Part shown: one piece after another, positions 61,101 through 64,000 of the stretch
Layout: each line of letters opens with the position of its first letter
How positions within the stretch are numbered: position 1 is the first letter of the stretch
Assembly (NCBI GenBank): GCA_004352715.1
Contig: SCFE01000012.1
Coordinates: forward strand, 1,886,655-1,950,654
Direction: 5' to 3'
Length of the DNA stretch: 64,000 bases
Source: Hofstenia miamia
Taxonomy: Eukaryota; Xenacoelomorpha; Acoela
Program-made: the position numbers and the translations under genes
Notes under the pieces: model-generated
Seen by the model: the letters and a program-made list of their open reading frames with translations, nothing else
Databases searched by the model: none
What the model was told of the DNA's origin: nothing

Positions 61101-63456
61101 ATCTTATATATACATGTATACAACAAACAATCATCACCCTAAATAACACTTAATCAGTCTATTGTGCATCTTGATTAATTTTCTGAGAGAAATTGTAAAA
61201 AGTTTATAACCTGTTTTGAACAAGTGAAAATGGCAAAATTCTGTGAGCAGTATTACACAATCGAATAGCGCGCTAAACCGATATTGTAAACAAAGGTCAT
61301 TCTCGTGCGTATTTTTTAAAACAAAAAGATTATAGCTTTTTCACATTGAAGAAGTTATGGGCCCTGTGCCAACAAGCTCCTTCTTACCCTAATTAACGTG
61401 TTAAATATTGATTATCATTTCTATTATTAATATATTTACTGCCTTAATATAACGAAACTAACATTTTTAAGGCAATTCACATATTATTAAAGAGAATTTC
61501 ACCTCACTTTTAAAATTCAAATGGAAAGTGTTCGCCCCACTATAATTCAACTCGGTTATGTGTTCCCATGTGAATTTTCACAGCGGTATAACTTTCGCCT
61601 CGATTTTATAAAACGGAGTTGAATTGCAACGAGGCGAACGTGTTCCCATTAGAGGTGAGTCGCCTCGCAGCCATTCAATGCGTGGCGAAAAATTAATTGA
61701 GAATGGGCCTTTTTCTGTTATAAACTGCTTGACGTATAGTATTTTGACATTACGTAACTATTTGTGTATGCAACTCATTATATTATATATTTAGTTGCAC
61801 TTAGACGAAGTTACACTTGAGACAAATTTTAAAGAAAAACAACGTGTAACCCTATGTGTGCGTGTTTGAAGTTCAGTTGTACTTGAGCAATATTGCGCTT
61901 AGAGCAATTGCACTTAGGCGAATTCTACTGCATATTGTCTTCAGCTGCCATCTCACGATTGCATTTTCTCTATTCGATACCATTTTGCTGTCAATTTCCC
62001 TGACAGTAAATGAGGGAACTAACTGTGATTGTGTGATAAGTTAATTTTCGCGTCACAGGATCCCTTTTTCTTTTTTATTAATTGTAATTGATTTTGTTTT
62101 CATTTCGCTTCTGTTTTATTGTAAATATCGTTAATTGCGGTTTGATAAACCGCTTAATCCCTTCAAAGTTACACTAAATTAATTATCAAACATTTGACAA
62201 AGCATTCAGTATAATAATTATTTTATACATTAACAAAGTTTTAGGTAATTTTCCCAATTCCTTAAATATAATTTGTGTAACATATAGTTTTTAGTATTAT
62301 ATTTAAGATGTGTATGCATATTTATGGCTAGATATAAAAACGCGGCTACATTTGTTTGATTTGGGTGCAGTTTGCAGATCTGTTAAATATAATATTGCAT
62401 TATGAAGGCAAACTTAATGTCCATATTTCTGTAGAAATGTACTTGTTATTGTTTCATCCATATTTTAAAAGGATATCTTTCGTTTATATATTTCTTATCT
62501 AGCCCAGCACAAGATAATTACGCTCATATCATGTGTCGGGAGTTGGAGCATTGTGCATCACGCCAAGGATAATTTAACATAGTTTGTTCGCCCCTGGGGC
62601 AAGGCCCATCGTAAAAAATACAGGGGAATGCAAGACATTTGACAAATCGTGAGACGCCAGCATTATGTTAGGCTAAACGATGCAACTTTCATTGTTAAAC
62701 CAATTATAACGAGAATGTGATGTGATAATTTAGAAATAAATTGAATTCATTGTATCGTCTATGTTGTGCTTTAGAGAATGATATTATTTTTCAAACGCAT
62801 ATTATAATTTTATCAAGTGTTATTTTAGGTAATTGAAAAACTTGTTGAGAAATGTGGGTGGAGATCTCTTAAAGATGCAGATGGTAATACTCCTCTAGAT
62901 TTAGCTAAAAAATCAAATCATTCTCACCTTTATGAAGTCCTTAAGCCCCAATTTATCGCTACGTTTAATGATGATTATATGGACGGCGTTGAGAAGCACT
63001 TTCATGAATTAATCAATGAAAGGGCAAGTGAATTGGTCCAAAAACATAAACTAAGACTACCACAGTTGAGACCTGTGTTGGAAAATCATTTTTGTGACAG
63101 AACGTACGTAATTTACAGAACTTTTGTTATATGGATTTATCAATAAACATTTATGATTTTTTATCAACTACTCACATGTTTTATATACTTTTCAATGTTG
63201 TACTTTTAAAGCATTTTACTTATTTGCGTTCGCTCTTATTAATATTATATGTAAATTGTCTGAAAAGATATATTTTAGATCATTTCCTGTTCCTGGAATG
63301 TATGGGGGATTTTACTATGAGTTTGACATTGATGAAGAATCCAATGAAATAGGGTGTTTGAAGGTTGATAGTTGGTGCCGTGTTGCAGGGGGCTCAGGCC
63401 AAACGCATCACGTAACCAATGAAGGCTACACTTTAGTTGCTGAAGGATTTGTATAG
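56299..63456 (+). CDS. Ankyrin-type conserved protein, three exons, 226 residues
   Basis: Exons 56299-56526, 62829-63103 and 63279-63456 join to 681 bases, an exact multiple of three. Introns are 6302 bp (phase 0, gt..ag) and 175 bp (phase 2, gtacgt..ttttag). The product starts MEWEGCSDTTPY and has an ankyrin unit split by intron 1 (WAPLHYAANRG, then DADGNTPLDLAKKSNHSHLY), a helical linker, LRLPQLRPVLE, and a C-terminal module SFPVPGMYGGFYYEF, VDSWCRVAGGSGQTHHV, LVAEGFV. I recall this combination as a small conserved family present in scattered eukaryotes and bacteria, function unknown. Intron 1 holds a false duplication of about 1.4 kb, so the true intron is likely nearer 5 kb. AATAAA at 63601 ends the gene. 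A short ankyrin protein with one to two repeats suggests protein binding rather than catalysis. Confidence 0.85.
57057..57078 (+). mobile_element. Single pogo/Tigger-type terminus
   Basis: CAGTAAACCTCGATTATCCG preceded by TA is a classic Tigger-like end. The inverse partner is not seen nearby. It appears again at 58452 in the duplicated block. Confidence 0.5.
57488..57712. mobile_element. Harbinger-type MITE, 225 bp, TTA target duplication
   Basis: Starts ggccacggttagacta and ends tagtctaaccgtggcc; the arms (about 100 bp each) pair through gtgatctatcacatt and the central gcgatgtgacgatc / gatcgtcacatcgc. TTA flanks both sides (57485-57487, 57713-57715), the duplication typical of PIF/Harbinger. 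Confidence 0.8.
58132..58186. repeat. (TA)n microsatellite next to an N
   Basis: About 54 bp of TA directly after the N at 58131. Long TA tracts probably caused the local misassembly. Confidence 0.9.
58883..59107. mobile_element. Same Harbinger-type MITE in the duplicated block
   Basis: Identical to 57488-57712, offset by 1395 bp. Probably the one real copy, seen twice because of the false duplication. Confidence 0.75.
59669..59789. mobile_element. Short foldback, TGTTCCCATTAGAGGTGAGT end
   Basis: The left end tgttcccattagaggtgagt and right end gcaactcatatctaatggaa are imperfect inverse copies about 120 bp apart, with gcgag / cagcgagg inside. It overlaps the left arm of the larger inverted repeat. 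Confidence 0.5.
59730..61703. mobile_element. Two-kilobase element with inverted arms (about 160 bp)
   Basis: The left arm (59730-59886) and right arm (61528-61703) are diverged reverse complements: cttaatttttcgcccc, cagcgaggc, cgttcgcc, gcgaaagg, gggaacac and their inverses occur in the same order. The inside contains a second pair of inverted ends (60428-61392). No transposase; the 136-codon frame at 60152 is not recognisable. Confidence 0.55.
60428..61392. mobile_element. MITE-like element with GGGGCTTGTTGGCACA ends, nested
   Basis: The left end at 60437-60455 (gatggggcttgttggcacaa) is mirrored by ccctgtgccaacaagctcct at 61362-61382. Related units recur inside: ccatgttggcaca (60604), ggggcatgttgacaca (60626) and ggggcatattggcaca (61010). 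Repeated subterminal motifs are common transposase-binding sites. The style recalls the GTGGGGTAACTTTGGACACC element at 8550. Confidence 0.55.
61710..62820. other. Distal part of intron 1, nothing recognised
   Basis: AT-rich intronic sequence between the inverted-repeat element and exon 2. No ORF with motifs, no RNA gene seen. Confidence 0.5.
62829..63103 (+). CDS. Ankyrin-type gene, exon 2
   Basis: Acceptor tgttattttag ends at 62828 and donor gtacgt starts at 63104. It encodes VIEKLVEKCGWRSLKDADGN and the second ankyrin helix pair, then the linker to CDRT, finishing with two bases of a Thr codon. It lacks an ATG and is visible only by joining to exon 1. Confidence 0.85.
63279..63456 (+). 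CDS. Ankyrin-type gene, exon 3 and stop
   Basis: Acceptor tatattttag ends at 63278. The first base completes the Thr codon. It encodes the Gly/Trp-rich module GMYGGFYYEF to VAEGFV and ends TAG at 63456. Confidence 0.87.
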
Positions 63457-63600
63457 GAATCCAGACTCAATGGAATTACTTTATTGGGCTTTCAAAAATT
63501 GACATTTTAGTTTTGACGTGAATTTCTATAATTCCTAATTTTTAAATGTGACAATGTTATAAATATTTTTACTACTAATTTTATTAATTATTACAAATTG

Positions 63601-63606
63601 AATAAA
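63601..63606 (+). terminator. Poly(A) signal of the ankyrin-type gene
   Basis: AATAAA lies 145 bp after the TAG stop, followed by T-rich sequence. Confidence 0.7.
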
Positions 63607-63645
63607 GATTTGTATTGGCTGGAATTATTATTTTGCGCATTTATT

Positions 63646-63876
63646 TCATTTCGTGACGGCATAAAAATGCAGACCAATTTAGAGAAATCGTTAAAATAGT
63701 TTTTTCTACGAATTCTCAAAAAAATATATGGGCGAATAAAATGCAAATTGCGCCAAAATCTAGCAAACAGTTCCTTTAAAGAAAGACAGCACTACAATGC
63801 ACATTGCTTCGTCATTCAGAAAGATTTCGTGAAGGTATAAAAATGCAGATCAATTTGGAGCAATTGCTACAATATT
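63646..63876 (+). repeat. Diverged direct repeat, about 50 bp, 175 bp apart
   Basis: tttcgtgacggcataaaaat with gcagaccaatttagagaaat recurs as tttcgtgaaggtataaaaat with gcagatcaatttggagcaat. The interval holds no coding sequence. Confidence 0.55.
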
Positions 63877-64000
63877 TTCAATTCAACAGCAAAAATTATT
63901 ACATATAAATTCCTTTCAATTATTTGTAAGATAAAATTAGAAATTTAACCACATACAATTAAAACAAGATCCTTAATAACATATCAGAAATCAATGTGTA

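Overview
The window is AT-rich eukaryotic nuclear DNA, almost certainly from an invertebrate animal. The evidence is spliceosomal introns with GT/AG borders, AATAAA signals, PHD-type and gypsy-type retrotransposons, many MITEs, and many (TA)n tracts. I cannot name the species. Only two host genes can be supported. One is a single-exon LRAT-domain protein at 13725-14765. The other is a three-exon, 226-residue ankyrin-type protein on the + strand at 56299-63456, whose first intron is packed with repeats. No tRNA, rRNA or CRISPR locus was seen.

Layout. Positions 1-5900 hold a decayed PHD/endonuclease/reverse-transcriptase non-LTR retrotransposon, with an assembly gap and several local false duplications. 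Positions 5900-13700 are mostly non-coding, with one DNA-transposon remnant that keeps a psq-type helix-turn-helix (8550-9294). Next come the LRAT gene and two foldback repeats with CCATTAATGGCC-like arms (14937-15400, 18243-19378), then non-coding DNA to 26700. Positions 26700-44700 are a nest of related Ty3/gypsy-type elements. Copy A (+) has gag. Copy B (-) runs from an LTR and tRNA-Arg-type primer site through gag, protease, RT, RNase H and part of integrase. Copy C (+) has an integrase split by a solo LTR with a 4-bp target duplication, followed by several kb of unfamiliar coding remnants, a polypurine tract and an LTR. Positions 45450-52210 form a large inverted-repeat structure that contains a pogo/Tigger-type MITE and a miniature LTR element (TRIM-like) with the same type of primer site as copy B. 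Positions 53160-55330 hold a third, diverged gypsy remnant (-). The ankyrin gene fills the end; its intron 1 carries a Harbinger-type MITE, inverted repeats and a 1286-bp block that appears twice.

How things relate. The two host genes show no functional link. The mobile elements explain most of the structure: B-type gypsy LTRs, the solo LTR and the TRIM-like element share TGTAGC/TACA-type ends, and both testable copies have the same primer-binding site. That suggests shared mobilisation. Several apparent repeats flank N runs and are probably unmerged haplotypes or contig ends. Anyone counting repeats or intron lengths here should correct for this first.
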